64,000 bases of DNA from Candidatus Sulfotelmatobacter sp. (GTDB lineage: Bacteria > Acidobacteriota > Terriglobia > Terriglobales > Acidobacteriaceae). A program made the position numbers and the translations under genes. Of the stretch, positions 26,627 through 36,354 are shown piece after piece. The stretch's first letter is position 1. Each line of letters starts with the position of its first letter. The notes under the pieces were generated by a model. That model made no database searches. It was not told where the DNA came from and saw only the letters and a list, made by a program, of their open reading frames with translations. The stretch covers positions 1 to 64,000 of the forward strand of contig JAOAPI010000151.1 in NCBI GenBank assembly GCA_025462865.1. Reading direction: 5' to 3'.

Positions 26627-27918
26627 TGAATAACCTCGCGCCCCACGGCCATATTCAACTGCGCCGCAGCCGTCAAATAAGACCCCACCAGGTTCACGTA
26701 ACTCAACTCCACGCTGCGGTACTCGGCCTGCGCATTTAGAAAATCCAACAATGACGCCCCGCCATGCTGGTAAGAAAATGTAATCGTGTCGCGCACCCTT
26801 ACCGCCGCCTGCAAATACTTCGCTTTATAAGGCCGCAGCAGAATCAAATCGCTCTCCACCGTCGCGTAGTTGGTATCCACTTCACTCAACACTCCCGCCT
26901 CGGCCGCGTCCCGCAATTTCTCGTTGCGGGAAATATCCACTTGCGTCCGCAGCTTCTCCCCCTGGTTGTGATCAAAAACACGCAACGGGAAAGACGCGCT
27001 CAGTCCGATCGTATTTATGCCAAACGGATTATTGTTCGACGAGTTGTGCGTGTACCACACGCCCCACGTCGGATCCGTCGACCCGTTAGCCACCGCCAGC
27101 TTATGATCGGTCTTCGCTTTCTCTACCGACTCAGCCGCCGCCTTCAAATCCGGACGCGACTCCATAGCAATCTTGCGGAACTCCTCCTGCGGCATAAGTT
27201 GATCGTTGAAATCGTACGTCCCCGCCACATCGAACTGTTCCAGCGGAGTTCGAGAATTCAGCAGCGTTCGCAACTGGATCTTCGCCGTTTCCAGATTCTC
27301 TTTTGCGGATTGCAAATCCGATTCATACTGCACCCGTTGCAGCTCCAATCGGTCGAGATCAATCTGCGCAATGTCGCCCGCGCTGTAACGATCTCTGCTG
27401 ATCCCGAGCAGATGGTCGTAGTAACTAATGTTGTCTTTCGCCAGTTGCAGCACGGCCTTCGCCTGTAGCGCCGAGACAAATGCGCTGCGCAAATTGAACA
27501 GCATCGTGCGTTGCATATCGGCGTGGTTCGACTCTGCAATCAGCGTCCCGTTCTTCGCGCTCTCCAGCCGCAACTCCCGCTTATGCTGCCGCTCGTGTAG
27601 ATAGCTGATGCTCGGCGATTCAAAAGTCCCCGCCAATGGCCGCCACACGCCGTTCTCCGGCGCAATCTGCGTCCCATCCACCGACAAAGTCAGATTCGGA
27701 TTCGGACGCAGAAACGCCGTAATCTCCTGCGCCCTCGACTCATCGATATTCAACTTGTCCGCCAGCAGCGTCGGATTATCCAACTCGAATCGATCCTTCA
27801 CCTGCTCCCAAGTCCACACCTGAGGCGGACGCGTCGGCGTCTGCGGCGCCGCTTGCCCCGCTGCCAGTGCGCCCCCCGGCGCCATCCAGAGCAAACACCA
27901 CCAAACTCTTTTCAGCAT
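26623..27918 (-). CDS. czcC: Outer-membrane efflux protein, TolC/CzcC family
   Basis: 431 residues with a signal peptide (VWWCLLWMAPGGALAAGQAA). The two-fold TolC-like repeat of long amphipathic helices is clear: ITAFLRPNPNLTLSVDGTQ and the GTFESPSISYLHERQHKREL strand region, then helical SAGDIAQIDLDRLELQRVQY and the second half ending ASLLDFLNAQAEYRSVELSY. Forms the outer-membrane duct for the CzcBA pump. First gene of the operon; its TGA overlaps the czcB start. The upstream region carries an agacgtaacttgttacgtct palindrome but no recognisable metal-regulator gene. Confidence 0.92.
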   Translation of the reverse strand: MLKRVWWCLLWMAPGGALAAGQAAPQTPTRPPQVWTWEQVKDRFELDNPTLLADKLNIDESRAQEITAFLRPNPNLTLSVDGTQIAPENGVWRPLAGTFESPSISYLHERQHKRELRLESAKNGTLIAESNHADMQRTMLFNLRSAFVSALQAKAVLQLAKDNISYYDHLLGISRDRYSAGDIAQIDLDRLELQRVQYESDLQSAKENLETAKIQLRTLLNSRTPLEQFDVAGTYDFNDQLMPQEEFRKIAMESRPDLKAAAESVEKAKTDHKLAVANGSTDPTWGVWYTHNSSNNNPFGINTIGLSASFPLRVFDHNQGEKLRTQVDISRNEKLRDAAEAGVLSEVDTNYATVESDLILLRPYKAKYLQAAVRVRDTITFSYQHGGASLLDFLNAQAEYRSVELSYVNLVGSYLTAAAQLNMAVGREVIQ

Positions 27919-27959
27919 TCATTACTCCATGCATCTCTGCGGAACTTCTCTGACCCTTC

Positions 27960-27986
27960 CGTAGAGACGTAACTTGTTACGTCTGG
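27960..27986. repeat. 'agacgtaacttgttacgtct' palindrome upstream of czcC
   Basis: Perfect 8-bp arms (agacgtaa / ttacgtct, 27964-27983) with a 4-base loop. By sequence it belongs with the palindrome at 17990 (gtagagacgt...), so a dispersed repeat is likelier than an operator. Its position about 45 bases before the operon start keeps a regulatory role possible. Confidence 0.55.
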
Positions 27987-28149
27987 ATTTCCCATTCGCC
28001 GCCGCGAATGTGGTTTCCCTGTACCTGATTTTCCCCACAAAGATTTTCTAAAGATGGATGCCCACTCGCCGCAGATGGATTAAGCCGTCAGCGAGGCGCA
28101 ATCGTTGCCCTAAAAATGATTCGGCAAACTGCCCAGGAATAGGAAGAGA

Positions 28150-28566
28150 TTAAACAGGAAGAGATAAAGGAGGAGCTCGCCCCGCGCTGAGAACGCAAGG
28201 CCTCGACTGCGGCACAACATAAGCTACTGAGTCCGCCAACACCCAAATTTCCAAAGCCGGAAGTCCAGCCGTATCCGCAACGATGGCCGGCGGCCCTTGC
28301 AACCGGTTGACCCACGCTGAGCTTTTATCGCTTGCGCTCTGCCGCGCCGCGCGCTTGCTCACCGCCGAATCTTCCATCTCGGCCCGCATCGCATGCAGGT
28401 CGTCCGTAGCCGAGATCACCGGAAACAACAGCACCAGCGCGCATCCCAGCGCCAGCAAACACTCCGCTGAACCGCGCCACGTATGCTCCCGCAATCGCCC
28501 GCGCCGCCACAGCCAGTAAGCCGGCACAGCCAGCAGCAACCACGCGAGATTGAGCACCAACTCCAT
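28150..28566 (-). CDS. Hypothetical membrane protein
   Basis: About 138 residues from ATG 28566; a GTG at 28596 in frame is possible. Two membrane helices near the N-terminus (LNLAWLLLAVPAYWLWRR and LLALGCALVLLFPVISATDD) are followed by a basic, mostly soluble tail ending in Pro-rich sequence. Members of this kind accompany RND genes in acidobacteria, but I do not recognise a named family. Same strand as czcC, 231 bases upstream, so possibly in the same transcript. No catalytic motif. Confidence 0.55.
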   Translation of the reverse strand: MELVLNLAWLLLAVPAYWLWRRGRLREHTWRGSAECLLALGCALVLLFPVISATDDLHAMRAEMEDSAVSKRAARQSASDKSSAWVNRLQGPPAIVADTAGLPALEIWVLADSVAYVVPQSRPCVLSAGRAPPLSLPV

Positions 28567-28669
28567 ATTAAGAAAAATGAAGACAACAAACGACACTGCC
28601 TCACGTCAGTTTTTCAGAAACCTCAAATTCAAGTCAACGTGACCACAGTACCGCGCATGAAACTCGGAG

Positions 28670-28719
28670 ACTGCCCACTGAAAACTGCCCACTGCCCAGT
28701 GGCCACTGACCACTGCCCT
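28670..28719. repeat. Short-word tandem array (cccactg / cagtggcc)
   Basis: Runs of actgccc/actgacc words with one inverted cagtggccactg centre, directly abutting the stop of the minus-strand gene at 28718. Could fold as a hairpin at the transcript end. Confidence 0.65.
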
Positions 28720-29509
28720 AGGGCCCTACCGCCACCTGTAACGCCACCGGAGTCTGCATCTGCTGCTTGTAGATGGCGTTTCGCTTTGCCACCTCGCCGT
28801 TCACGTTGACATACACCACGTAAGTCCCGTTCGGCAGGGTTTCGCCAAATGGCAACGCCATTCCAATCGTTCCCCTCTTCAACGGAAAATGCTGATAGCC
28901 GATCTCGGTTGCCCTTCCATTCTCCGCGACCGCTTTCACGTCGAAGGTCAGGTCTACATCATCGACGGTCGCATTGGAAACTTCAACGCTACCCTCGATC
29001 CGGTTCGCGTTCACATGCGCCGGAACCTTCCACGCCACCGTGAGCGCATCCACCACCTTGATCACAAACCCCTTTTGCACCACCTGCTGCGGTTTCCCGC
29101 CATCCCGCACCACCACTACAAACTGAAATTCACCCCCGCGCTGCGCCTCTCCATGCAGCGCTCCGTTATCGTCCAAAATAATTCCTGGCGGCAGCGCGCC
29201 CTTCTCAACGCTCCAGTGCAGCACCGGCACGTAATTCCCGCGCGCATGAAGGTTTACCTGATACTGCCCGTGCGGATACGTCAACGGCAGCTCCGCTGGC
29301 TCAATCACCAATCCTGCGTTCTGATCTTTCTCACTCGTTGCAGAATCCCGCGAATCGTCTGGCACAACCTTAATCGCAGTCCCAGGCGCAGTCTTCTGCC
29401 CAGCACCCGCCTGCCCCAGCGCCGCCACGCCCAGCGCCATCATCAACACGCCCGTCAACGCCCCGCGATATTTATGCTTAATGAACCGCAATATGACCCG
29501 CAATCTCAA
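28718..29509 (-). CDS. Exported protein with putative Ig-like domain
   Basis: 263 residues. A signal or anchor segment (GALTGVLMMALGVAALGQ) is followed by a bacterial putative-Ig (He_PIG-like) domain: HWSVEKGALPPGIILDDNGA and LHGEAQRGGEFQFVVVVRD follow the LPxGLxL..G.L.GxP...G.F.FxVxV pattern. The C-terminal part (KVPAHVNANRIEGSVEVSNA ... GTYVVYVNVNGEVAKRN) looks like a second beta-sandwich. Probably a cell-surface or periplasmic structural/adhesive protein; no enzyme motif. Monocistronic on the minus strand. Confidence 0.7.
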   Translation of the reverse strand: MRLRVILRFIKHKYRGALTGVLMMALGVAALGQAGAGQKTAPGTAIKVVPDDSRDSATSEKDQNAGLVIEPAELPLTYPHGQYQVNLHARGNYVPVLHWSVEKGALPPGIILDDNGALHGEAQRGGEFQFVVVVRDGGKPQQVVQKGFVIKVVDALTVAWKVPAHVNANRIEGSVEVSNATVDDVDLTFDVKAVAENGRATEIGYQHFPLKRGTIGMALPFGETLPNGTYVVYVNVNGEVAKRNAIYKQQMQTPVALQVAVGP

Positions 29510-29543
29510 TCTCCATCCCTATTTCATTCCGCTCCCGCACGTA

Positions 29544-29604
29544 TGTCATCCTGAGCGAAGGTTGCGCTTCGCGAAAGCGAAGCACAACCGCAGCCGAAGG
29601 ACCC
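29544..29604 (+). repeat. Dispersed element 'gtcatcctgagcgaag...ccgaaggacc'
   Basis: Contains the strong hairpin gcttcgc-gaaa-gcgaagc flanked by gtcatcctgagcgaag and ccgaaggacccc. A widespread type of intergenic repeat. The rest of 29510-29911 shows no gene and should contain the promoter of the lipoprotein gene. Confidence 0.65.
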
Positions 29605-29911
29605 CTTACCCGCCTGCACTAACACCATCCCCCACAAGGCAATTTCTATTTCGCCTTTCCGCGCAAGGTTCCGCATTCTCCCACTATGCTACCGGAATCA
29701 CCCTCAATCCCAGTTCACAATTGGATGTCCAAACACCAAACACGGCCTCACTTTCCAGAATGTAAAGAAATATGCAACTTGCATCACCCCAATTTTTTCT
29801 ATGCCCGCGCTACTTATGGCCGTCGTTGGGGTTAAGGCAACTAATTCGGCTGTGCTAATCTCCAAACAAAGGCCACCAGCTCCACAACTTAAAACTCTTC
29901 AGGGGGAAGTT

Positions 29912-31486
29912 ATGTCTGTTCGCAAGGGAATCATCCTGTTTCTCATGTTCTGCGTTCTTGCTTTTTTGGTTGCCTGCGGCGGCAGCAGCCCAGCCAAAGT
30001 CATAGCGCCTCCCAGCGGCGCCTTTAGCAACAGCAACCTCAACGGCACCTACGTCTTCTCGTCCGCCGGATCTGACTCCTCCGGATCGTTCTTGACCCTG
30101 GTCGGAAGTGTGACTGCGAATGGCAGCGGAGGCATTACCGCCGGCACCATTGACGTTAGCGACCCCGCCCTCGGCGTAGCGGCCAATCAGTCTATCGCCA
30201 CTGGTTCGACATATCATGTTGGCGCCGATGGTCGAGGGAACCTCACACTCCTTGGTACTCCTCTCGGAACCATGGTCTTCGATCTTGTTCTCACATCGAG
30301 TTCCCACGGACTGGTCACCGAGTTCGATAACAACGGTTCTGGCAGTGGCACAATCGATTTGCAGGCGGCCGTTTCCCAAGCCCAATTCGCGGGTTCTTAC
30401 ACATTTGGCTTTTCGGGCGTTGGCTCAACCTCTTCGTACGCCACCTTGGGTGCGATTACCCTCGCTGCCGATGGAACTACTACCGCCGGTATAGAGGATA
30501 TAAACAATGGTGGCTCCGCTACCACGAGCCAGGCGATCTCTCTGTCGTCCAAAATCTTGGTGGGCTCCGGAACCACGCCCGGAACGGCCAGCATCGCGGC
30601 TGGTGCGGGCACCGCTTACGCGTTTGACGTTTATGCAATTGACAGCACTCACCTCAAATTTATCGAGACCGACGGCCTACTCTTTCTTTCAGGCGACGCC
30701 TACACGCAGGCAACTTCTATACCCACCGGACAATTCGTCTACACCATGGCGGGATTAAATGTGAGCGGCACGTCTGCTGTCCCTATCGCAGTTGGCGGCT
30801 ACCTGACCAACACTGGCGGGGTCATCTCCTCCGGACTTGAGGATTTCAACGACGCAGGAACCGTGAACCAGGTAACCGGCGTCACCGGTAACATCACCGC
30901 GCTTACCGGTGGACGTTCGCAGCTCAGCCTTTCCGGCTTCGTGAATGGCGCCGCCAACGACGTTCCCGGCAACTATACTTTCGCCGCGTATCCCTTCACT
31001 GCGAACGGAATCACCGGCGTGCAGTTGCTGGAAATTGATGGCGGTTTCACTACTGGCGCCGCCTACTCCCAGACCGCGACTTCACTCGCGGCATCGCAGG
31101 GATACGGATTGAATCTCAGCGGCTTCAACTCGACCAGTGAAGAGGATGACATCGCTGAGTTCACCACCACAGCTTCCGCTTTCACCGGGATTGTGGATTT
31201 CAATGATCAGGGAGTAACCCTGGCCTCCGGCAAGACCTTGACCGGCAGTTTCCCCTCCGCCGTCGACAGCAATGGCCGGGGCACTGCCACCACCAATTTT
31301 TTTAATTACGACTTCTACGTGGTAAACAGCAGTACATTTATTCTTCTCGAAAACGACACTACTCAAGTGGCCCTGGGCACGTTTGAACAACAGAGTTCAG
31401 CCGCAGCTGCCGGAGCGGCCCGAGCCGCAGTCTCTATGCTCCGTCCCGCAGTACAGCCGCACGCGGTCCGGCAGAAAAAGAATTAA
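29912..31486 (+). CDS. Lipoprotein of repeated acidobacterial beta domains
   Basis: 524 residues from ATG 29912. The frame is open further upstream, but the lipoprotein signal (LFLMFCVLAFLVACGGSS, lipidated Cys in LVAC) begins here after an aggggg site. Four related ~110-residue units follow, each beginning like NLNGTYVFSSAGSDSSGSF or AGSYTFGFSG, QFVYTMAGLN, GYGLNLSGFN. Each passes through a GGITAGTIDVSD / GLEDFNDAG type turn. Composition is Ser/Thr/Gly-rich with few charges, as for an outer-membrane-attached or surface beta protein. Family members with these units are numerous in acidobacteria; function unknown. A strong terminator follows. Confidence 0.75.
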   Translation: MSVRKGIILFLMFCVLAFLVACGGSSPAKVIAPPSGAFSNSNLNGTYVFSSAGSDSSGSFLTLVGSVTANGSGGITAGTIDVSDPALGVAANQSIATGSTYHVGADGRGNLTLLGTPLGTMVFDLVLTSSSHGLVTEFDNNGSGSGTIDLQAAVSQAQFAGSYTFGFSGVGSTSSYATLGAITLAADGTTTAGIEDINNGGSATTSQAISLSSKILVGSGTTPGTASIAAGAGTAYAFDVYAIDSTHLKFIETDGLLFLSGDAYTQATSIPTGQFVYTMAGLNVSGTSAVPIAVGGYLTNTGGVISSGLEDFNDAGTVNQVTGVTGNITALTGGRSQLSLSGFVNGAANDVPGNYTFAAYPFTANGITGVQLLEIDGGFTTGAAYSQTATSLAASQGYGLNLSGFNSTSEEDDIAEFTTTASAFTGIVDFNDQGVTLASGKTLTGSFPSAVDSNGRGTATTNFFNYDFYVVNSSTFILLENDTTQVALGTFEQQSSAAAAGAARAAVSMLRPAVQPHAVRQKKN

Positions 31487-31510
31487 CCCACCAACCATCA
31501 CGCAACTCCA

Positions 31511-31541
31511 GGGGCGCGGCCTTCCAGCCGCGCCCCTTTTT
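31511..31541 (+). terminator. Rho-independent terminator after the lipoprotein gene
   Basis: A 10-bp perfect GC stem (ggggcgcggc / gccgcgcccc) with a 6-base loop, followed by five T, 25 bases after the stop. Confidence 0.9.
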
Positions 31542-31662
31542 GATTCGTATCAGGCCCACCTTCAGTCGTCCCGCCCCCACTTTCATGACCTTAGTTACCT
31601 TTAATAAATGACCCTCCTTCCCGCACAATCACCTTAGACTTTTGCAATCCGCGGAGATCACA

Positions 31663-32133
31663 GTGCTCTACCAACGCCTGCTACGCATTTCCATCTTCAT
31701 AGTCGTCACCACTTCGCTGGCGTCGGCGCGCGATCTCGCGTTGGTTTCCAACAAATCCAATGCTGTCGCCGCAATCACCGTGACCGATCTCGTCAAAGTT
31801 TGCAAAGCTCAAAACAATCGTTGGCCGAATGGCAAGCCCATCACCTTCATCATGCGCTCCCCGGCTGCACCCGAAATGAAGCTGGTTTTGGAAAAGGTTT
31901 ATGGCATGCCCGAGAACGACGTAAACGGTCTCATCGTCACTTCGAATCATGGACGGCCTAACCACCCCGCCATCCTGGTCGTCTCCTCCGACGAAGAACT
32001 CGTGAACAAGGTGGCGTCCCTCCCAGGCGCAATCGGCGTGGTCGATGTGTATTCCATCAACAGCAGCGTTGCAGTCATCAAGATCGCAGGCAAACTCCCC
32101 CTCGAGCCCGGCTATTTGTTGCACGGAAATTAA
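31663..32133 (+). CDS. Exported PBP-like (phosphate-binding-type) protein
   Basis: 156 residues from GTG 31663, chosen because ggag stands 6 bases before it and a signal peptide follows at once (LLRISIFIVVTTSLASA). The mature protein resembles a single lobe of PstS-type periplasmic binding domains: VTDLVKVCKAQNNRWPNGKP, ITFIMRSPAAPEMKLVLEKV, VSSDEELVNKVASLPGAIGV. It is far shorter than a transport PstS and lacks transporter genes nearby, so a sensory or scavenging role is more likely than ABC uptake. A short-word array follows the stop. Confidence 0.65.
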   Translation: MLYQRLLRISIFIVVTTSLASARDLALVSNKSNAVAAITVTDLVKVCKAQNNRWPNGKPITFIMRSPAAPEMKLVLEKVYGMPENDVNGLIVTSNHGRPNHPAILVVSSDEELVNKVASLPGAIGVVDVYSINSSVAVIKIAGKLPLEPGYLLHGN

Positions 32134-32138
32134 GAAGT

Positions 32139-32228
32139 AGTCAGTGAGCAGTGAGCAGTGATCAGTGATCAGTGGCCAGCAACGCCCAAGATTTTCTCTG
32201 CCCACTGCCCACTGACCACTGACCACTG
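32139..32228. repeat. Inverted short-word array (cagtgag/cagtgatc ... gcccactgaccact)
   Basis: The left arm (32139-32179) is made of cagtgagcagtgatc-type words and the right arm (32200-32228) of their complements, giving a long imperfect hairpin between two genes on the same strand. Confidence 0.7.
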
Positions 32229-32235
32229 AATTCAA

Positions 32236-32601
32236 ATGCCCGCACCCGGCAAAAAACGCGTCTCCGAAAAGCTCGGCGCCCATGGACGCCGCTACCCCCG
32301 CTTCGCCATCGACGCCCGCATGCATGTCCGCATGTTTCAGGCCGGAGAATTCCAAAGCTGCTGGGGACACTCAACCGAACTCGGCGAAGACGGCATCGGC
32401 GCAACTCTCACCGGCGAACTCCAGGCTGGCGAGATCGTTTCCCTCGAAATTCCTCTTCCTCTCAGCCCCTATCCGCTAAAAGTTCGCGCCATCGTCCGCT
32501 ATCGCGACGGCCTGCGCTACGGATTCGAATTCCTTACCCTCAAAGACGCTCAGCGCGATATCCTCCGCCGCGTCTGCGAAGTTCTCGCCACCAAATCCTG
32601 A
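32236..32601 (+). CDS. PilZ-domain protein
   Basis: 121 residues consisting of one PilZ domain, the usual receptor for cyclic di-GMP. The RxxxR-type ligand motif appears as GRRYPRFAIDARMHV. The second motif (D/NxSxxG) is represented by STELGEDGIGATL, so the serine position is altered to Leu-Gly. Binding is likely but not certain. No signal peptide. It precedes a large hybrid histidine kinase on the same strand by 153 bases. Confidence 0.8.
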   Translation: MPAPGKKRVSEKLGAHGRRYPRFAIDARMHVRMFQAGEFQSCWGHSTELGEDGIGATLTGELQAGEIVSLEIPLPLSPYPLKVRAIVRYRDGLRYGFEFLTLKDAQRDILRRVCEVLATKS

Positions 32602-32754
32602 AGCGTTGACAACTAATCTCGTAATCCGTAAACCTTCAATTACCAAATTACAAAATTCCCAAATTGCAAAATTCTTCCAATTACCACCGTAACTTTCGAG
32701 TCACTCCCCCGCGTTCTACCATGCCTCTGGCTAACTTTGAGGGGGAACTTCGAA

Positions 32755-35343
32755 ATGGGTGGTCGTATCACCCGCGCTCCGCAGTCCAAGGAACTCGCCC
32801 GCGCCAAAAACCTGCGTCAGGCGCTTGAGCGTGGAGCCCCACCTGCGTTCGTTCCCCCAGTCACATCCAAAACTGCCGCGCCGACCTCTTCTCTCTCCTG
32901 GGCCGCCGAACAAAAAGACTCCGCCGCACTCAAGAATCCGAAAAAAATTATTCCTGAGGAGACTCTCGGCCTCCGCCGTCAATTCCTGGAACAGATTTTC
33001 CAGAGCTCTCCCGATCCCCTCATCGTCATTGACAATTCTTTCGACATACTCTGCGTCAACCAGGAGTTTCAGCGCATGTTCGGCTACTCCGCCGCGCAAG
33101 CCCTGGGCCAGCCCATTGACGGACTGATCTTCCCTCCAGAACGCGCCGCCGAGACGCAATGGATCATGCAATGCCTGCAGCGCACCGAACGCCTGACTTT
33201 CGAAACCCAGCGCCGCCACAAAGATGGCACTCTGCTCGACGTTTCGGTTTCCTGCGCTCCGCTTATTATCGACGGCCGCACGGTCGCCTTCTACGCCATA
33301 TATCGCGATATCTCTGAGCGCAAGCGTGCCGAAGCTCTCAGCTCCGCTCTATATCGCATCGCCGAAAAAGCCAGCGCCGCACAGGATCTCCAGCAGTTCT
33401 TCGCGTCCATTCACAGCATCGTCGACGAACTCATGTGCGCCCGCAACTTTTCCATCGCCATTCATGACGCCGACTCCGGACTGCTGACCTTCCCCTACTT
33501 CGTCGACGAGCGTGAGTCCGCTCCCGCCTCTGCCAAGCCTTCAGGCCTTACCGAATATGTAATCCGCACCGGAGAACCTGTGCTGTGCACTCCCGAACTT
33601 GCGAAACAAATGCAGCAGCGTGGCGACGTGAAACTCGCCGGCGCCACCCCGTTTCAATGGCTGGGCGTCCCGCTCAAGGTGAACACTCACATCCTTGGCG
33701 CGCTCGTACTTAAGAGCTATTCCAAGAACACGCTCTTCCTTGAGCGCGACAAAGAAATCCTCACTTTGGTTTCCCAACAATTAGCCGCCGCCATCGATCG
33801 CAAACGTAGTGAGCAGGCACTGCGCCGCTCCGAAGTCCGCTATCGCTCTCTGGTGCAAACCGCCGTCTACGGAATTTATCGCTCCAGCCTCGAAGGCAAT
33901 TTTCTCGACGTCAATCCAGCTCTCATCGGAATGCTCGGCTACAACTCTGCTCTTGAAGTCCTGGCCCTCGACCCCCAGAAAGATGTTTTCGTCGAGCCCC
34001 GCGAATACGCCCGCCTGGTGGACGAATTCCGCCGCGCCGGGCGCATGGACGGATTTGAAGCCCGCTGGCGCCGCAGAGACGGCACCTCGATCACCGTTCG
34101 CATCAGCGGACGCGCCGTCGCCGGCGGCGACGAGCCCTCCAACGTTCTCGAAGCCATTGCCGAAGACATCACCGAGCGCCGCGTCCTCGAAGATCAATTC
34201 CGCCAGGCCCAGAAAATGGAGGCGGTCGGCCGCCTCGCCGGCGGCATCGCTCATGACTTCAACAATCTGCTCATGGTCATCAGCGGATATACCGAAGTCC
34301 TCCTCGACCAGCTCACACTCGACAACCCGTTGCATGCCCGGGCCGAAGCTATTCGCCAGGCCTCGGATCGCGCCTCCGCCCTCACTCGTCAGCTTCTCGC
34401 CTTCAGCCGCAAACAACATCTCGAGCTAAAGGTCATCGACGTCAACGCTATCGTCACCAACATGGAGCGTCTCCTCCGCCCGCTCATCGGCGAAGACGTC
34501 GAACTCACCACCAATCTCGAACCTGCCGTGGGCTGCACTCGCGCCGATGCCGGCCAGCTTGAGCAAGTCATCATGAACCTCGTCGTCAATGCCAAAGACG
34601 CAATGCCCAACGGCGGCAAACTTTGCATTCGCACTTCGAGCATCACCCTCGACGACTCTCACAGCTCCGAGAACACTTTCATCAAAGACGGCCCCTACGT
34701 CATGATTTCCGTCACCGACTCCGGTGAAGGCATGGACCGTGAAACTCAGGCCCGCATCTTCGAACCCTTCTTCACCACAAAAGAAAAGGGCAAAGGCACC
34801 GGCCTCGGCCTCTCCACCGTCTACGGAATCATCAAACAAAGTGGTGGATACGTTTTCGTCCAGAGCGAACTCGGACGCGGCACCGTCTTCACCATTTATT
34901 TTCCGCGCGTCGACGAACCCTGCGACACTCTCGGTGTCATTCCGGTTTCGCTGGCCGCCGCCGGTGGATCTGAAACCATCCTGCTCGTTGAGGACGAGGA
35001 GTCCGTCCGCGAGCTTGTTCGCGAAACCCTCGCGGCCCGCGGCTATCGCGTCCTCGAAGCCAACAGCGGAACCGCCGCGCTTGCCCTCGCCGCCAGCCGT
35101 TCCGACGTCATCGAGCTCGTAATCACCGACATCGTTATGCCCGGCCTCAGCGGTCACGAACTCGTCGAACAACTCCTGCGTGCCCGCTCCGGTATCAAAG
35201 TCCTCTATCTCTCCGGCTATGCCCAGGACGCGTTCGCCACCCCGCTCGCTTCCGGCGCCGAAACCGCCTTCCTGCAAAAACCCTTCACCTTGCAAAACCT
35301 CTCCCGCAAAGTCCGCGAAGTCCTCGGCCCTCCTATCAACTAG
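32755..35343 (+). CDS. Hybrid sensor histidine kinase (PAS-GAF-PAS-HisKA-HATPase-REC)
   Basis: 862 residues from ATG 32755 (agggggaac upstream). Domains: PAS ~75-190 (DPLIVIDNSFDILCVNQEFQ), GAF ~205-345 (ARNFSIAIHDADSGLLTFPY), PAS ~360-475 (GIYRSSLEGNFLDVNPALI), HisKA with phospho-acceptor H500 in GGIAHDFNNLLMVISG, HATPase (NLVVNAKDAMPNGG, SDSGEG-like TDSGEGMD, FFTTKEKGKGTGLGLSTVYG), and a C-terminal receiver with D792 in LVITDIVMPGLSGHE and the Lys of FLQKPF. No membrane helix, so it should sense intracellular signals. No partner regulator is adjacent. Confidence 0.93.
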   Translation: MGGRITRAPQSKELARAKNLRQALERGAPPAFVPPVTSKTAAPTSSLSWAAEQKDSAALKNPKKIIPEETLGLRRQFLEQIFQSSPDPLIVIDNSFDILCVNQEFQRMFGYSAAQALGQPIDGLIFPPERAAETQWIMQCLQRTERLTFETQRRHKDGTLLDVSVSCAPLIIDGRTVAFYAIYRDISERKRAEALSSALYRIAEKASAAQDLQQFFASIHSIVDELMCARNFSIAIHDADSGLLTFPYFVDERESAPASAKPSGLTEYVIRTGEPVLCTPELAKQMQQRGDVKLAGATPFQWLGVPLKVNTHILGALVLKSYSKNTLFLERDKEILTLVSQQLAAAIDRKRSEQALRRSEVRYRSLVQTAVYGIYRSSLEGNFLDVNPALIGMLGYNSALEVLALDPQKDVFVEPREYARLVDEFRRAGRMDGFEARWRRRDGTSITVRISGRAVAGGDEPSNVLEAIAEDITERRVLEDQFRQAQKMEAVGRLAGGIAHDFNNLLMVISGYTEVLLDQLTLDNPLHARAEAIRQASDRASALTRQLLAFSRKQHLELKVIDVNAIVTNMERLLRPLIGEDVELTTNLEPAVGCTRADAGQLEQVIMNLVVNAKDAMPNGGKLCIRTSSITLDDSHSSENTFIKDGPYVMISVTDSGEGMDRETQARIFEPFFTTKEKGKGTGLGLSTVYGIIKQSGGYVFVQSELGRGTVFTIYFPRVDEPCDTLGVIPVSLAAAGGSETILLVEDEESVRELVRETLAARGYRVLEANSGTAALALAASRSDVIELVITDIVMPGLSGHELVEQLLRARSGIKVLYLSGYAQDAFATPLASGAETAFLQKPFTLQNLSRKVREVLGPPIN

Positions 35344-35513
35344 TTCGTCCCGGTCCCCAGGAAATCAGCAGGATCTTCGTCTTACCCTGTGTCCCTCTGT
35401 GTCCCCTGTGGTAAAGGTCTTGGTTTTAACCTCTCAACCCGCCCCGCGTATCCCCCAAAATCTTCACCCTATGAACCTGTACCCTCGCTCCCATCATCAG
35501 TACAATAAGAGAC

Positions 35514-35525
35514 TGGAGGAAAATC
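35514..35525 (+). promoter_or_regulatory. Ribosome-binding site of the superoxide dismutase gene
   Basis: tggagga 5 bases before ATG 35526 fixes the start. TACAAT at 35501-35506 is a possible -10 box, but it leaves almost no leader and no good -35 is seen. Confidence 0.5.
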
Positions 35526-36176
35526 ATGGCTTATGAACTGCCCCCCCTGCCTTATGACTACGCGGCGCTAGAACCCGTAATCGATAAGCAGACGATGACC
35601 CTGCACCACGACATGCACCACGGTGCCTACGTCAAGAATCTCAACGCTGCAATCGAAAAGCATCCCGAACTCGGCAAGAAAACCCCCGAAGATCTAATCC
35701 GCGATCTCAATTCCATTCCTGAAGACATTCGCGGCGCCGTCCGCAACAACGGCGGCGGCCACGTCAATCACTCCATGTTTTGGAAGATCATGAAGCCCAA
35801 AGGTGGAGGCGATCCCAACGGCCCCATCGCCCAGGTCATCACCAAGACCTTCGGCAACTTCAAGGATTTTCAAACTAAGTTCAACGACGCCGGCGTCAAG
35901 CAATTCGGCTCCGGATGGGTCTGGCTCGCCGGTAAACAAGGCGGCGAAGTCCAAATCATCTCCACCCCGAATCAGGACAGTCCCATTTCGCAAGGCCTCT
36001 TCCCGATTTTCGGCAATGACGTCTGGGAGCACGCCTACTACCTGAAATACAACAATCGCCGGCCGGAATATCTTGCTGCCTGGTGGAACGTAATCAACTG
36101 GGACGAAGTCAATCAACGCTTCGAATCCTTCAAATCAGGCAAGTCCGTACAAGAGCCAGCCATGGCACATCGCTAG
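35526..36176 (+). CDS. sod: Superoxide dismutase, Fe/Mn type
   Basis: 216 residues, standard length. Converts superoxide to peroxide and oxygen. Metal ligands are visible as H27 ([11 protein letters not shown]), H82 ([10 protein letters not shown]), and the Asp and His of [21 protein letters not shown] and [11 protein letters not shown] are family-typical. No signal peptide, so cytoplasmic. Choice of iron or manganese cannot be read safely. Together with katG, OsmC and the PerR-like regulator it makes up the window's oxidative-stress set, although it is not in one operon with them. Confidence 0.96.
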   Translation: MAYELPPLPYDYAALEPVIDKQTMTLHHDMHHGAYVKNLNAAIEKHPELGKKTPEDLIRDLNSIPEDIRGAVRNNGGGHVNHSMFWKIMKPKGGGDPNGPIAQVITKTFGNFKDFQTKFNDAGVKQFGSGWVWLAGKQGGEVQIISTPNQDSPISQGLFPIFGNDVWEHAYYLKYNNRRPEYLAAWWNVINWDEVNQRFESFKSGKSVQEPAMAHR

Positions 36177-36193
36177 AACTGGAACCTCTGCTT

Positions 36194-36232
36194 GGAATGT
36201 GTAGGGCGGGCGCCCTCGCCCGCCCTTTGACG
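36194..36232 (+). repeat. 'ggcgggcgccctcgcccgcc' palindrome after SOD
   Basis: An intergenic copy (core 36205-36224) of the same palindrome that is found inside hom and inside the gene at 39275. Confidence 0.8.
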
Positions 36233-36354
36233 TTGCCGTTGATTTTGCTTTTGATCTAAAGGCCATCGGCACGGCTCACTTGGAGACAGCCGCCTCGCTT
36301 GTCCAGCGAAGCGAGCGGGCCTCAGCGGATGTCGACCAGTTCCAGGAAGAATAA